A stretch of DNA of 5,514 bases from an uncultured candidate division Zixibacteria bacterium (lineage in GTDB: Bacteria; Zixibacteria; MSB-5A5; GN15; FEB-12): NCBI GenBank assembly GCA_913009765.1, contig CAJVYT010000299.1, forward strand, positions 1-5,514, read 5' to 3'. Numbering within the stretch: position 1 is the stretch's first letter; the number at the start of each line of letters is the position of its first letter. Below are positions 5,394-5,514 of this stretch, in pieces. The notes beneath the pieces are model-generated. The model worked only from the letters and a program-made list of their open reading frames with translations, did not search any database and had not been told where the DNA came from. Both the position numbers and the translations under genes were made by a program.

Positions 5394-5510
5394 CCATATC
5401 AAGAGGCTGTGTCGCAATACAAATTGTCTCCATGTTATGTCTGTGCCTGAAGCCACGAAGTGGGTTTGTGAACTGACATGGCCTATTGCGACACAGCCTC
5501 CAAGTATGGG
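5393..5510. repeat. Interrupted hairpin CCCATA...TATGGG, apparent insertion target
   Basis: CCCATA (5393-5398) and TATGGG (5505-5510) are inverted copies flanking the 98-bp element. Removing that element and one CAA copy restores CCCATATCAAGTATGGG, a 6-bp stem with loop TCAAG. The element therefore appears to have landed in the loop of a small palindrome. Confidence 0.5.
5403..5500. mobile_element. 98-bp MITE-like element with perfect 17-bp terminal inverted repeats
   Basis: GAGGCTGTGTCGCAATA (5403-5419) is an exact reverse complement of TATTGCGACACAGCCTC (5484-5500). CAA directly precedes the left end (5400-5402) and directly follows the right end (5501-5503), as a 3-bp target duplication would. 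The inside is also self-complementary, with CCATGT (5430-5435) matching ACATGG (5476-5481) and CCAC-GAA-GTGG at 5453-5463. There is no room for a transposase, so it would depend on one encoded elsewhere. Ends starting GAGGCTGT are familiar from several insertion-sequence groups (IS1182-like ones among them, from memory). The alternative is a long stem-loop regulatory structure. Confidence 0.6.
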
Positions 5511-5514
5511 ATGA

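Larger units (their letters stand above)
4727..5514. other. Gene-free, palindrome-rich region upstream of ettA
   Basis: No credible gene is present. A frame of 76 codons at 5246-5476 runs through the hairpins and inverted ends described below and has no domain or ribosome binding site. The first 80 bases form the ettA 5' region. A TTGACT lies on the minus strand at 4792-4787, but no matching -10 box is recognisable. From 4819 to the end there are at least seven structurally unrelated palindromes, listed separately. Between 5103 and 5242 I see only a bulged hairpin (TTTCAATGA at 5158-5166 with TCATGAAA at 5176-5183) and nothing else supportable. Confidence 0.7.

Noticed and set aside
5246..5476. 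76-codon plus-strand open frame
   Set aside because: It has no ribosome binding site, no domain and low complexity. It overlaps a terminator-like hairpin and runs into the inverted-repeat element, so it is better explained as a chance frame.
5470..5478. GAACTGACA inside the 98-bp element, the same as the hairpin arm at 5029-5037
   Set aside because: The match is short, the surroundings differ, and the copy in the element does not pair with anything equivalent. Common origin cannot be argued from nine bases.

Overview
The window looks like accessory chromosomal DNA of a bacterium from the Fibrobacteres-Chlorobi-Bacteroidetes (FCB) group. An Ignavibacteria-like lineage is my best guess, without proof. 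The main reason is a partial secreted protein (3-1112, +) that ends in a type IX secretion (T9SS) C-terminal sorting domain containing NYPNPFNPTTEI, a spelling common in Ignavibacteria and neighbouring phyla. Candidate promoters also resemble the Bacteroidetes TTTG / TAnnTTTG pattern, although some genes have strong Shine-Dalgarno sites.

Left part (1-1500): the 3' part of the PKD-repeat T9SS cargo gene is followed by two tandem intrinsic terminators (1135-1167, 1174-1202). A promoter (1233-1263) then reads into a leader of about 180 nt that ends in a near-perfect terminator (1421-1452). The leader can fold in mutually exclusive ways and includes a possible 28-codon ORF. After the terminator come a good ribosome binding site and an ATG that opens only four codons (1486-1500). 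This looks like the regulated 5' end of a gene whose body is gone.

Middle (1462-2714, minus strand): a two-gene operon. An exported beta-propeller-like protein of unknown function (1686-2714) overlaps by ATGA the start of an Amidase_3 N-acetylmuramoyl-L-alanine amidase. The amidase is cut off after about 66 residues, at the same point where the plus-strand gene is lost. The simplest reading is one deletion that removed the 3' ends of two convergent genes; an assembly misjoin is the alternative. The operon is visibly more AT-rich than ettA.

Right part: 2715-3046 is non-coding. A complete, conserved ettA (ABC-F translation factor) lies at 3047-4726, minus strand. From 4727 to the end there is no gene, but the stretch is packed with unrelated palindromes. 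The last is a 98-bp element (5403-5500) with perfect 17-bp inverted ends, apparently inserted with a CAA duplication into the loop of a pre-existing 6-bp hairpin. It looks like a miniature transposable element, and the region looks like a landing site for small mobile repeats.
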